A stretch of 64,000 nucleotides of DNA from Megaera sp965229545 (GTDB lineage Bacteria; Pseudomonadota; Alphaproteobacteria; Rickettsiales; Rickettsiaceae): contig OZ245887.1 in assembly GCA_965229545.1 (NCBI GenBank), positions 620,001-684,000 of the forward strand, read 5' to 3'. The notes under the pieces are model-generated. The model did no database searches. It saw nothing but the letters and a program-made list of their open reading frames with translations, and had not been told where the DNA came from. The translations under genes were made by a program, and so were the position numbers. Positions within the stretch are counted from its first letter, which is position 1. Every line of letters starts with the position of its first letter. Of the stretch, positions 49,550 to 59,444 are shown piece by piece.

Positions 49550-50441
49550 TGCTTTTCCCCACGTTCGTTAGTTTGCTTATTAAATTCTCTTTTTTCCGAA
49601 TAAATAATGAAAAATGTTGAAGGTACTATTATTAACGCGCCATAAATAGTTGGTGTACTTGGAACTTCTCCAAATATTATATAGGCAATTATGGCGGAGG
49701 ATAATAACTCAAGATATCTGTAAGGAGACATAGCGGTCGCATCTGCATAAGTAAATGCTTTGAGAATGAAAAATAGGATTAAGCTACCACCCATACCTAA
49801 AATAAATAATAATACTAATTCGTGCGATGTAGGTATAATCCAATTATGAAGAGCAAAAGGTAGTGTATTAGAGCTGTTATGGCAGCAGAATAAAAAAGCA
49901 TACTGATCATTGATTCTTGTATGACAATTCTTTTATTAAAAATATCCAGAATTGCAAAGCATATAGCAGAAGCAATAAATACAAGCACGTTAAGATTAAA
50001 ATCTTGAGAAGGTACATTTAGAGTTACAACAATACTAATAAAAGCAATAATTGTTACTATCCATCTTTGCCAGATGATACGTTCACTTAAGAAAAAGATT
50101 CCAAGAATTAAAACAAAAATGGGTATGGTAAATGTAATAACAGTCCCGGTGGTAATAGGGGCTATGCTTACTCCATATGTCCACCCTGCCATTCCAAGAA
50201 ATAACAATATTCCACGAATACAATGAACAAAAGGCTTAGTAGTTTTTAATGTTCCTATTCCATAATAAAATATGAATGGAATTAAGCTAATTGTTCTAAA
50301 CATAAATCTAAAAAAAGTAACTTCATAACTATGAAGTCTAAGCCCTAGATATTTTGAAATTACATCGTTTACTGAGCTAGTAACCAAACTCAATATAAAC
50401 CAAGCTACACCTATTAGGTAAGAACGTAATTTTGTATTCAT
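49546..50441 (-). pseudogene. S-adenosylmethionine uptake transporter (Sam-like, EamA/DMT), frameshifted
   Basis: First part 50441-49815 ends LLLFIIGLYLHRTN; the expected continuation ALHNWIIPTSHELVLLFILGMGGSLILFF lies in another frame, so an indel falls at about 49853-49860. The distal part runs to 49546 with DATAMSPYRYLELLSSAI. Two five-helix EamA repeats are recognisable, about 298 codons in all. Closely resembles the rickettsial SAM transporter (Sam) from memory of that family, including the stretch RPFVH-like CIRGILLFLGM and QRWIVTIIAF. Loss would remove SAM import unless another route exists. Confidence 0.75.
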
Positions 50442-50483
50442 GAAACTAAATTTTTAATTCTGGAGGACCATATATTATTTACT

Positions 50484-50625
50484 TTAAATAGTGAAGTGGT
50501 TTTTTTTAATTTTAGGTAAAAGAGTTAAGTATTTTTTTATATTGGTTATTTCAGGCAACATAACATAGATTTCAAACATAAGAGCTACAAGAGAGATCAG
50601 ATTAAGCAAAAGAAAATTAGTTTCT
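50484..50625 (-). pseudogene. C-terminal remnant of an unrecognised gene, cut by IS256 copy 2
   Basis: An open frame of about 47 codons ends at TAA 50484-50486 and runs into the IS256 copy 2 target; on the other side (from 51992) the same frame continues for a short way as IQKLYSNKFLETNF. It reads as a hydrophobic helix (LLLNLISLVALMFEIYVML) then a basic tail. The pattern recalls the tail of some family 2 glycosyltransferases, but the identification is weak. Confidence 0.35.
50618..50625. repeat. 8-base target duplication of IS256 copy 2, left
   Basis: TAGTTTCT directly left of the element, repeated exactly at 51992-51999 on the right, as expected for IS256-family insertion. Confidence 0.92.
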
Positions 50626-51991
50626 GAGTCAATCATTTATTTTGTGTAAGTTGTATTTTTTAATTCCAGTAAATCATGTCTAAAATCCCCGCATAAAATT
50701 TCAAATTGATTCAATGCCAAAGAGCAATTTTTAATCGGCATGGTCCATTTTTTGGCAGCATTTTTTAGAGCCAAAAATACGATTTTTAAAATAGACTTAT
50801 CATCTGGAAAAACCCCTTTATTGTTGATGATTTTTCTGATTTGACGATTTATCGATTCTATCGCATTGGTAGTATAAATTACCCGCCTAATCTCATCAGG
50901 AAAAGCAAAAAGAGGAATAATCCCGCTCCAATTCCTTTGCCAAATATCAGAGATCACAGGATATTTATTATCCCATTTAGCAGCAAACGATTTTAGCTCC
51001 AGATATCCTATTTCTTCGCTGTTTGCAGTGTAAATCCTTTTAAGATCCACTGTGACCGCTTTTAAATCCTTATAAGAAACATATTTTACAGAATTCCTCG
51101 CCGTATGTACTATACAGAGTTGTACAATCGTATTAGGATAAATGCTATTTATGGCTTCAGGAAAGCCTTTTAATCCATCAACGCATGCTACATATATCTG
51201 TTTTATCCCTCTGTTCTTTAGCTCAGTTACAACCTGCATCCAAAACTTGGAACCTTCATTTTTACCGACCCAGATCCCCAGTAATTCCTTTTTCCCTTCC
51301 ATGTTAACACCTATTGCAAGATATACCGCTTTGTTAATTACTGTATGATTATCCCTTGCTTTAACGTGTATGCAATCCAAATATAATATTGGAATACATC
51401 GTCTAGGGACCTGTTTTGCCATGTAGTAACTTCTTCTATTACTCCGTCAGTGACAGTTGATATAAGGTCTTTGGAAATATTGGTCTGGTATATCTCCTCT
51501 AAATGGCTATGTATCTCACTGACAGTCATCCCTCTTGCATATAGTGAAATCACTTTATCATCAAAACCACTAAATCTCCTAACTCCTTCAGGAATCAATT
51601 GAGGTTCAAATTCTCCTTCCCTGTCCCTCGAAACATCTACGGTAATCTGATGACCGTCGTCATCTATAATCGTTTTTTCATAACTGCCGTTGCGACGATT
51701 ATTATCGCTCTTGATTATCTTACTATGTTTAGAATAACCTAGATCGTGTTCTAATTCACTTTCAAGAATTCTCTCTACTATTTGCTTTTTAAGTTTATTA
51801 AATAATCCACCCGCGACCAAATAATTCAGATGGATCTGCTTTTGATAGTAATTCTTCGACTAATTTAGTATTTATATCTACTTCTTTTTCTGCTAATTTT
51901 TTAGCCATTTTTTCCTCTGTATTTAAGTTGCTTTTTTATAGTATCTTCTACTATATCCTTTTGCAACTTACACAAACTATATGACAGACTC
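50626..51991 (-). mobile_element. IS256-family insertion sequence, copy 2
   Basis: Nearly identical to copy 1 (11249-12618), with the same 28-base imperfect terminal repeats and a perfect 8-base target duplication (TAGTTTCT), so it moved more recently than copy 1. Its transposase has an extra one-base deletion, so it must have moved before that lesion or in trans. Confidence 0.94.
50637..51820 (-). pseudogene. IS256-family transposase, copy 2, frameshifted
   Basis: Two overlapping frames, 51820-51338 and 51422-50637, cover the copy 1 protein. A T present in copy 1 (TTGGATATACATC) is missing near 51393, so the frame breaks just before the first catalytic Asp in LYLDCIHVK. It also shares with copy 1 the one-base offset that leaves the ATG-started N-terminus (ATG 51908) out of frame. 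Inactive. Confidence 0.92.
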
Positions 51992-51999
51992 TAGTTTCT
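51992..51999. repeat. 8-base target duplication of IS256 copy 2, right
   Basis: TAGTTTCT, exact copy of 50618-50625. Confidence 0.92.
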
Positions 52000-52240
52000 A
52001 GAAATTTGTTGGAGTATAATTTTTGTATTAAATGGTTCTAACCCAACTTGCTGGTATATATTCTCTATGAATTACATATCCGGAGTTAGCAATTCATAAC
52101 TAATTACAGTTAATGTCCTACAATTATTGCATTAATCTAGCCCTTTATTACGACTTTTATTAGCGTAAAAAGGAAGAGGCTAAAAATAATATTTGTTCCC
52201 TTACTAATTAGATATATTTTAAACTTTTAAGAACCTATAA
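52000..52240. other. Noncoding region between IS256 copy 2 and carD
   Basis: AT-rich with only short open stretches on the minus strand, such as a 26-codon FIENIYQQVGLEPFNTKI-like piece; probably worn coding sequence. No RNA gene or clear hairpin seen. Confidence 0.35.
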
Positions 52241-52744
52241 TTATGCTGCTAATTTTTCTTTTAAAAGGTCAATTAATTTGGTAGAACTTTCAGCTTCTGA
52301 GATGTTCTCAAGAACAGCTATTTCGGAAGCAAGTCTGTTTAAAGCCGACTCATATATTGTTCTTTCACTATATGAGCGATCGTTATCAACATTTTTGTAA
52401 AGGTCTCTAACCACTTCGGCAATTGCAGCTATTTCTCCAGAATTTATTTTGGTTTCGTACTCTTGAGCACGCCTGCTCCACATTTTGTTGCCACGTTTTG
52501 GTTTTCCCTGGAGTATTGTATACACTTCATGGACATCATTCTTATTAATTAGAGTTCTAAGACCGACTGCAGATGCTCTATTTACAGGAACTCGTAAGGT
52601 CATTTTGTCTTGAGGAAAAGAAATAACATAAACTTTTAAGCTAATATCAGCAATCATTTGAGCTTCGATATCAACAATTTCTCCGACACCATGGGATGGA
52701 TATACTACTCTTTCACCTACCTTAAATTCGAGATTTTTAGACAT
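52241..52744 (-). CDS. CarD-family transcriptional regulator
   Basis: 167 residues. N-terminal Tudor-like RNA-polymerase-interacting domain begins VGERVVYPSHGVGEIVDIE; a helical C-terminal domain follows (WSRRAQEYETKINSG, MLxDL-like region VVRDLYKN), which stabilises open promoter complexes in studied homologues. Complete. Lies upstream of nothing else on its strand except IS256, so probably transcribed alone or as the tail of the ftsK region. Confidence 0.93.
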   Translation of the reverse strand: MSKNLEFKVGERVVYPSHGVGEIVDIEAQMIADISLKVYVISFPQDKMTLRVPVNRASAVGLRTLINKNDVHEVYTILQGKPKRGNKMWSRRAQEYETKINSGEIAAIAEVVRDLYKNVDNDRSYSERTIYESALNRLASEIAVLENISEAESSTKLIDLLKEKLAA

Positions 52745-52828
52745 TTACACCTCATTTTTAATAGAATCTATTGCCAAGTATTGTACCATATTTGTATAAA
52801 AAATGAAAGTGATTAATTAATAAACCAA

Positions 52829-55072
52829 TTAATCTTCCAGTAATAAAACTTCCCTTTTACCAGAGTGATTAGGGGCTGAAAGAATACCATTTTTTTCCAT
52901 TTCTTCTACAATACTTGCAGCACGATTATAACCAATACGAAGGGATCTTTGAATATAGCTGATTGAAGCTTTTTTTTCATTTCTGACAATATTTAATGCT
53001 TGCTTGTACATATCGTCATTGTCTGATTCACCTAGTTCATCTGAAACAAAATCTTCTTCAGATTCGGTCACTGCAGAAATATATTCAGGAGTACCGGTAC
53101 TCCGGAGGAAAGATGTTACCTTTTCTACTTCTTTATCATCTACGAAAGGTCCATGAACACGAAGTATCCTAGTACTATTGCCCATATAGAGCATATCCCC
53201 CATTCCAAGTAATTGCTCCGCACCTTGTTCACCAAGAATTGTCCTACTATCAATTTTTGAAGTTACTTTAAAACTAATTCTACTTGGAAAGTTAGCTTTT
53301 ATTACACCGGTAATTATATCTACCGATGGTCTTTGAGTGGCCATAATAATGTGGATACCTGCAGCTCTTGCCATCTGAGCTAAACGCTGAATAGAAGTTT
53401 CGATATCTTTCCCGGCAACAAGCATTAGGTCAGCCATTTCATCGACTATGACTACTATAAACGGCATTTTTTGCATATCAATCGGTATAGATTCAAAAAC
53501 TGGTTTCCCTGTTTCCGGATCAAAACCAGTTTGTACTCTACGTTCTAGTACTTTACCTTCTTTTACCGCTTCAAGAATTTTTGCATTAAAATTAGCAATA
53601 TTTCTCACTCCTAAATGAGACATTAAACGATATCTATTTTCCATTTCTTTAACAGCCCACTTAAGCGCAACTACCGCTTTTCCTGGTTCAGTAACAACAG
53701 GAGTCATAAGATGAGGAATATTATCGTAAGAAGATAACTCAAGCATTTTAGGATCAATCATTATCATTCTACATTCAGCAGGGGTATATTTATAAAGCAG
53801 CGACATTATCATAGCGTTAATAGCCACCGATTTACCAGAACCGGTTGTTCCTGCGACAAGCAAGTGAGGCATTTTTGCCAGATCAGCAACTAATGGTCGT
53901 CCACTAAGGTCTTTACCAAGAATAATAGGTAATATTATATTCTGATCTTGAAATTCTTCTGTTTCAACTAATTCCTTTAAACGAAAGAACATACGTTGTT
54001 TATTAGGTAGCTCAATACCTAGAGCATTTCTACCAGGTATAACTGCAATACGGGTAGAATGAGCTGATAATGAGCGGGCAATATCATCAGACAATCCTAT
54101 TACCCTTGAGGATTTAGTGCCGGCTGCGGGTTCGAATTCATACATTGTTACTACCGGACCTTGTCTTATATCTATAACTTTACCTTTAACGCCGAAATCT
54201 GCAAGAACGTCTAAAAGCTCCTTAGCTTTAGCTTCTAATTCTGCAGGCGATTGCAATTGGATGTTATAGCTAGTTGCTTCATCTAATAAGTCTATAGGCG
54301 GTAAAATACCTATATCTTGTTCTATATTTTGAACCTCACTTTTTACATAACTCCTCGGTATTACTTGTGGTTTATTTTCAATAATTGGCATTACATGGCT
54401 AACTTCTGGGCTACTATCGTTTCTTGTAATTAGAGGTTCTTTAATAATTTTTAACGGTATTTTAGCAGGGTTAGCTAATTTAGTTTTATTAATGGAAAAT
54501 TTTGGAATTTTTACTAGCGGCGTTATTTTAAGCCATAAACTTCTTAAATACAGAGTAAGTTTAATATAAGCAGTAAATTTGATTCCAAGTGCTAATATTA
54601 AGAATAAAATTGAAAGTAGGAAAGCTACTGGGAATATTAATTGTTTGAACTCAACTAAATGTTTAATAATCATATTAAACAAATAAATTCCAATTACTCC
54701 ACCTCCATTTGCTGGCAGCACGTTTATTTTTATACCGCTCAAAGTTACAGAAATACAGGATACAGCCATTATTAAAGAAATGATCTTTAAACTTTTACAG
54801 CTTAAGGTCTCATTCTTATAAATTAGATAAGACCAAACTATAAATGAAAATGGGATAATAAAAGATGTAATTCCAAAAAGTTGATAGAATATATCAGCTA
54901 GATAAGAACCGAAATAACCTAGTAAGTTTCTTGGTTCATTTAACGTAGAAAGATTTAACGATGGATCAGTATCGCTATAAGAACCAAGAGAAAGAACCAT
55001 TAATATTCCTAGGAATAATAGGGTAGCAGCCCTTACTTTACTGTATAAAAATATTTTTTTTAGCATGCACAC
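52829..55072 (-). CDS. ftsK: DNA translocase FtsK
   Basis: 747 residues coupling division to chromosome segregation. Four N-terminal membrane helices, a fairly short linker, then the motor: Walker A GTTGSGKSVAINAMI (about residue 400), Walker B FIVVIVDEMADLM, MATQRPSVDIITG, and a C-terminal winged-helix gamma domain (ISYIQRSLRIGYNRAASIVEEME) for reading polar KOPS-type sequences. Complete. Confidence 0.95.
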   Translation of the reverse strand: MCMLKKIFLYSKVRAATLLFLGILMVLSLGSYSDTDPSLNLSTLNEPRNLLGYFGSYLADIFYQLFGITSFIIPFSFIVWSYLIYKNETLSCKSLKIISLIMAVSCISVTLSGIKINVLPANGGGVIGIYLFNMIIKHLVEFKQLIFPVAFLLSILFLILALGIKFTAYIKLTLYLRSLWLKITPLVKIPKFSINKTKLANPAKIPLKIIKEPLITRNDSSPEVSHVMPIIENKPQVIPRSYVKSEVQNIEQDIGILPPIDLLDEATSYNIQLQSPAELEAKAKELLDVLADFGVKGKVIDIRQGPVVTMYEFEPAAGTKSSRVIGLSDDIARSLSAHSTRIAVIPGRNALGIELPNKQRMFFRLKELVETEEFQDQNIILPIILGKDLSGRPLVADLAKMPHLLVAGTTGSGKSVAINAMIMSLLYKYTPAECRMIMIDPKMLELSSYDNIPHLMTPVVTEPGKAVVALKWAVKEMENRYRLMSHLGVRNIANFNAKILEAVKEGKVLERRVQTGFDPETGKPVFESIPIDMQKMPFIVVIVDEMADLMLVAGKDIETSIQRLAQMARAAGIHIIMATQRPSVDIITGVIKANFPSRISFKVTSKIDSRTILGEQGAEQLLGMGDMLYMGNSTRILRVHGPFVDDKEVEKVTSFLRSTGTPEYISAVTESEEDFVSDELGESDNDDMYKQALNIVRNEKKASISYIQRSLRIGYNRAASIVEEMEKNGILSAPNHSGKREVLLLED

Positions 55073-55155
55073 TAATTATTAAATAAATGTGTTATGTTTA
55101 TAGCATTTATAAAGGCTAAAGAAAATAATAAATTCTGTAACAACTCTTGGGGCTA

Positions 55156-55759
55156 TTAGGGCTGAAAAAGCTTTTCAATACCAATAACTAGTTTCTTTAT
55201 AGCTGCAGAACGATGACTAACCTGATTTTTAATTTTTACTCCCAATTCTGCTAAAGATTTATTATAGCCTTCGGGAATAAAGATTGGGTCAAAACCAAAA
55301 CCTTCAGATCCTCTGGCCGGGAAGGTTATATAACCATAACTTCGTGCTTCAGAAATTACAAAATTTCTTATTTCTGGCACGTATAAACATATAGCAGTTT
55401 GAAAATATGCGCTGCGGTTATCATAGTTAATAAGTAATTTTTCTAATTCGGCAAATGTGTTATTTAAGCTACCGCATCTTTCTAGAAAATTTTTAGTCTT
55501 GACTCCGGGGAAACCATTTAATGCCTCTATGCATAAACCAGAATCATCACAAATGGTAGGTAGTTTTGTATGTTTAACATAATACAGCGCTTTGTGTTTT
55601 GCATTTTCTAAAAAGCTATCGTAAGGCTCATCCGGTTCTTTGATAAAATTATCTTCTAAAGTTTCAATTAGTAAATTAGATAATTTAGAATTTTTTATAA
55701 GCTCTTTTATTTCTAGAATTTTACCTTTATTGGTAGAAGCAACAAAAATTTTTTTATCA
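55156..55759 (-). pseudogene. rdgB: XTP/dITP pyrophosphatase (RdgB/HAM1), start out of frame by one A
   Basis: A long stop-free frame runs from about 55755 to 55156 with all family motifs: FVASTNKGKILEIKEL, FLENAKHKA, CDDSGLCIEALNGFPGVKT, EGFGFDPIFIPEGYNKSLAEL, SHRSAAI. It has no in-frame ATG, GTG or TTG before the GTG at 55380, deep in the protein. An ATG at 55759 (MIKK...) is one base out: the A-run has seven A where eight would join it to the frame. So the gene is either dead by a single A deletion, rescued by slippage on the A-tract, or a base-call error. It removes non-canonical purine nucleotides. Confidence 0.82.
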
Positions 55760-56692
55760 TAATTTATTTAAAATCAGCCTTTTTGAGTAATTAGTTTCAA
55801 CGTTTCTGAAAGTCTATCTGCTACAATCCTCGTATCGTAGTAATTTATAATCTTACTGTAAGCTTTGTCTATTAATTCTTGAGCTTTTAAAGGGTTATCT
55901 ATAAGATGGGCAATATTGTCAGCTAGTCCCTGATTTGAAGCTGTATTGGTAATTAAAGCGTCATTACCTGCTGCAAAAATTTGGGATGCCACAGCAGTCT
56001 TTGCTGCCACGATAGGCACTTGATAACTCATTGCTTCTAAGGCCACAATGCCAAAAGTTTCAAAAACGGAAGGAATGCAAAAAATATCCAGGCTTTTAAA
56101 GAAATTCTCTTTATCATTTACCCATCCAATAAACTCAACATTTTATCAATATTAAGTTCACTTGTAAGTTTCTTAAGTTGAATTTCTAGTGGCCCAGCTC
56201 CTCCAATAAGCAATTTAACCTGGTATTTTCTATCCCTGAGTATGCCTATAGCCTCTATTAAATAATTGAATCCTTTTTCTGGAGCAAACCTGCCTAAAGC
56301 ACCTATAACGTATTCGGTTCTTTTCTGACTAAAATTATTGATCTTCCTTGGAATAGTATTTATCATATTGGGAACAATAAATATCTGGGGCTCAGGATAA
56401 CTACTATTTATGAAATGTTGTTTAAGTAACTGATCTAAAGCAATTATATAATTACATTTTAAAATATGCCGAATGCTGTAAGAATGAGTAACACTTATTA
56501 TAGGTATATCTCTTATGCCTGTACCATAAGCAAAATTAACTGCTCTACCCCCATGAACTATTATCAAATCTGGCCTGTAAATTAATATTAACAATTTTAA
56601 GTATATTTTAGAAAGAATACACCAAGGAAATAAATTGGGTAGTTTTAAAGAAGTAATTTTTTTATTGTTAATCTTTGCAAACAAACTAGTTA

Positions 56693-57824
56693 TTACTCTG
56701 GTCTTTAAATATTGAACATTATATAGTAGCATAAGCTATTTCTTTCTTTTTAAAATAATTTTGAATTTTTATACCATTAAACTGAATTTGTGTTAAATAG
56801 GACCGTACATTAATTGTTAAATCTTTTACTGATTTTAGTACTCGAAAATTATTGGAGTTAGCTTTGACATCTTGGTTTACAAGTTCTTGTGGATTCATAT
56901 CAGGACAATATGATGGTAAATAAAACAATTCTAGCTTGTCCTTATGTCTTTCTACATAAGCTTTTACCTTTTTACTGTGATGCACTCTATGATTATCTAA
57001 TATCAAAAATATTTTCTGCTTAATTTGTCTGATCAGTCTACCTAAAAATTCAATACACTTTTTGCTGGTAAAATTATCTTCAAATACCATCCAGTTCATA
57101 AACCCTTGCGGACTAATAGCAGCTAGCATATTACATTTAAATCTTGAGCCACTTCTCTTGATTGCTGGGGTCTTGCCTTTAAGACCATATGTTTTACCTC
57201 GATTATCTGTTGATTGTATCCCCATTTCATCTCCCCAATAAATTCTAGCACTTTCTTTCATTGCACGAGACTTGATTTCTGGATATGTGACTGTTAACCA
57301 TTCTTTTATCTTCTCTGGATTACGTTGATAGGCTGATTTAATTGGTTTTTGAGACGTAAAACCCAATCTATTCATAATTTTTCTTATAGAACGCCTGTTA
57401 TACTGATAAAGGTAATTGGATTCTATATATTCTTGTACCACTTTACTATTCCATAACGTATAATCCATTCCCAATTCATCAGGTGTATGTGATAAAATTT
57501 TAGATTTTAATTCCTCTTCTTGATTTTTACTGATTTTAGATCCTGTTCCTACCTTTACTCCTCGCTTCTTATAGCGAAAGCTTTTTTCCTTATAAATTTT
57601 GTACTCTTTAAGATATTTCCATATAGAACTCCTAGAAAACCCAAAGGTAATAGATGCTTGTTTCTTGCTTATTCCATGTATAACTATTGCTTCCACTGCT
57701 TTCTTTCTTAATATCTTGAGATCGCTTGGTGATAATTTTTTATTAGACATTTTGTTATTACTCTTGATACAATATCATTATATCATTTCTCTAATGTTAG
57801 TTTAATATTTAAAGGCCGGAGTAA
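56693..57824 (-). mobile_element. IS630-family insertion sequence, copy C
   Basis: 1132 bases between TA at 56691-56692 and 57825-57826. Ends identical to copies A and B apart from isolated substitutions (left end TTACTCTGGT). Excision of element plus one TA joins DVVNI to TSLFAKINN in frame. Confidence 0.94.
56719..57750 (-). CDS. IS630 transposase, copy C (intact)
   Basis: 343 residues, same domain order and DDE residues as copy B; differs at one visible position (EKSFR against EESFR). Open throughout, so potentially active. Confidence 0.94.
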   Translation of the reverse strand: MSNKKLSPSDLKILRKKAVEAIVIHGISKKQASITFGFSRSSIWKYLKEYKIYKEKSFRYKKRGVKVGTGSKISKNQEEELKSKILSHTPDELGMDYTLWNSKVVQEYIESNYLYQYNRRSIRKIMNRLGFTSQKPIKSAYQRNPEKIKEWLTVTYPEIKSRAMKESARIYWGDEMGIQSTDNRGKTYGLKGKTPAIKRSGSRFKCNMLAAISPQGFMNWMVFEDNFTSKKCIEFLGRLIRQIKQKIFLILDNHRVHHSKKVKAYVERHKDKLELFYLPSYCPDMNPQELVNQDVKANSNNFRVLKSVKDLTINVRSYLTQIQFNGIKIQNYFKKKEIAYATI

Positions 57825-58033
57825 TATGTTGACTACATCATGTCCCTTTAAGATTAAAGCGCTATAATAATCGACGAAGGCTTGCTCTGCGCCTCCAAGT
57901 TTCCTATTCATTGTAATGTTAAAGATTTTCATAAATTATATTTAGATAAACTCCCGCTATAAAAGCTATGAACCTAAGGCTTATAATTAGATAAAATTCT
58001 TAAAGTAACAATAAGCTGGTCTTAAAAATATAC

Positions 58034-58887
58034 TTATTCTTTAACCATAAAACTAGCTTCGTTATCGTCAATCCATCTATTTTCAGCTAGGAGGATTTCA
58101 AATTTTTTCTCCGCAATTTCTTTATCTAAAGGCTTAGATGGTTTATTGTACATTTTAGTAAAATGTATACCCGTGTAATCAATGCCGAGTTCTTTGCATT
58201 TTGCTTTTACAGAAAGTACAATTTTCTAATTGATTATCAACAAAGATTATTTTTCCTGGCTTTAATTTAGATAATCTTAGAAACTTACCAAGTATTTCCC
58301 CTTTAGGTCTTTTAGCAGCAAAAATTACACCATCTTGAAATATTGGCTTACTACTGTTCTTTTTTCTGGGCAATTCCACCTCTTCGCTTAAATCAATATA
58401 ATCTAATTCTGCGGATTTTGAAAAGTCGATACCAATATCTTTGATGGTTCTAATACGTAAATCAGCTCTATTTGGGATAGTACCATAATTACTAGTATTA
58501 CCACTTGTTAAAGCAAAAACAATGATTCCAGATTTTTGAGCTCTATTAACCAGTCCTGATATTTCCTGATCTACTATCACGGGTTTATAAGAGCCTAAGT
58601 ACTATGCTTTTAAGTCTTGTTGCTTCTTCTACTCCACGGCTTTTTTTGATTTGAGCAAATTTTTGCTTAAAAAACGATTTATGTTCATGGAGCATAACTT
58701 GGTCACTGGAGTAAAAAATAACATGCTTTACATCAAGCAAAACCATATCTCCATTTTTTAACTTGCCAATTTCATCTTTGATTATACCAATATCCTTTGC
58801 CTCCAGTACTGTCGCCCGCGCATAGAAAGAAAAAAATATGATAAAAACGATAAACGTACATTTGAGTAAATATAAGGTATTACTCAT
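58034..58887 (-). pseudogene. DUF2608-like HAD-superfamily protein, copy 2, two frameshifts
   Basis: Signal-anchor start MSNTLYLLKCTFIVFIIFF, then VLLDVKHVIFYS where HAD motif I lies (first Asp kept, second replaced by Lys or shifted). Frame changes occur at about 58590 (after KSIVLR) and about 58225. Between them VFALTSGNTSN is motif II and IFVDNQLEN motif IV; after the second change IVLSVKAKCKELGIDYTGIHFT runs to TAA 58034-58036, closely paralleling the C-terminus of the copy at 4493 (NYLGIHYTEL). About 284 codons. Both family members in the window are dead. Confidence 0.82.
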
Positions 58888-59444
58888 ATAATGACTCTTG
58901 CATACATATAATAATCTTTTAACTCTCCTTCTACTAATTCATATTTCCTTAAATAACCCTCTCTTTGAAAACCACATCGATCTAAAACCTTTATTGAGCG
59001 TTCATTAGTGGTAATAACCGTTGCCTGTACCCTAATTATTCCAAGTGTATAATCGGAAAATTTTAATATAGCTTTTATAGAACGAAGCATTACCCCCTTA
59101 CCCCAAAAATTCGGGTCCAAATCATAACTGATTTCAGCTCTGGAATTGGCAAAAGAAATCATGTTAAAACCAGCAGTACCGATCATTTTATTAGTTTCTT
59201 TAAGAGTAATAGCCCAATATATGCTTCTTTTTGAGGAAAATAAGCCGCCCCAATAGCTAATTTCTTCCAGTGCTGCCTCAAAAGTTTTTGGTCTATTTTC
59301 ATTAGTTAAAAATCCAGCCATTTGATCATTACTCATATAGTCTAGATAAGCTTGTGCGTCTCCTTTAGTAATTTCTCTAAGAACGATATCACCTAAATCA
59401 ATTATTGGAAATGGTTCAAAAAAAGGTTGTACATTCATAATCAA
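58884..59444 (-). CDS. GNAT acetyltransferase (RimJ/RimL-like)
   Basis: 186 residues. GNAT core: FWGKGVMLRSIKAILKFS in the acetyl-CoA-binding loop region, then IIRVQATVITTNERSIKVLDRCGF, typical of RimJ/RimL N-acetyltransferases. Target unknown, ribosomal-protein N-termini in close homologues. Starts one base from the end of queC and overlaps the downstream DUF2608 start by 4 bases, so the three were one unit. Confidence 0.9.
   Translation of the reverse strand: MIMNVQPFFEPFPIIDLGDIVLREITKGDAQAYLDYMSNDQMAGFLTNENRPKTFEAALEEISYWGGLFSSKRSIYWAITLKETNKMIGTAGFNMISFANSRAEISYDLDPNFWGKGVMLRSIKAILKFSDYTLGIIRVQATVITTNERSIKVLDRCGFQREGYLRKYELVEGELKDYYMYARVII

Larger units (their letters stand above)
55774..57932 (-). 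pseudogene. GT-B glycosyltransferase (family 4-like), frameshifted and split by IS630 copy C
   Basis: Starts ATG 57932 (MKIFNITMNRKLGGAEQAFVDYY), reads to the IS630 at 57824, and resumes after 56693 with TSLFAKINNKKI. Core motifs: VIGALGRFAPEKGFNYLIEAI and LLIGGAGPLEIQLKKL, then, after a one-base shift at about 56135, VEFIGWVNDKENFFKSLDIFCIPSVFETFGIVALEAM, the C-terminal donor-binding site. About 341 codons when repaired. Typical of LPS or exopolysaccharide transferases; the sugar is unknown. Confidence 0.88.

Noticed and set aside
51992..52240. A possible tRNA-like T-arm (GGTTCTAACCC)
   Set aside because: No acceptor stem, anticodon arm or D-arm can be folded around it on either strand.
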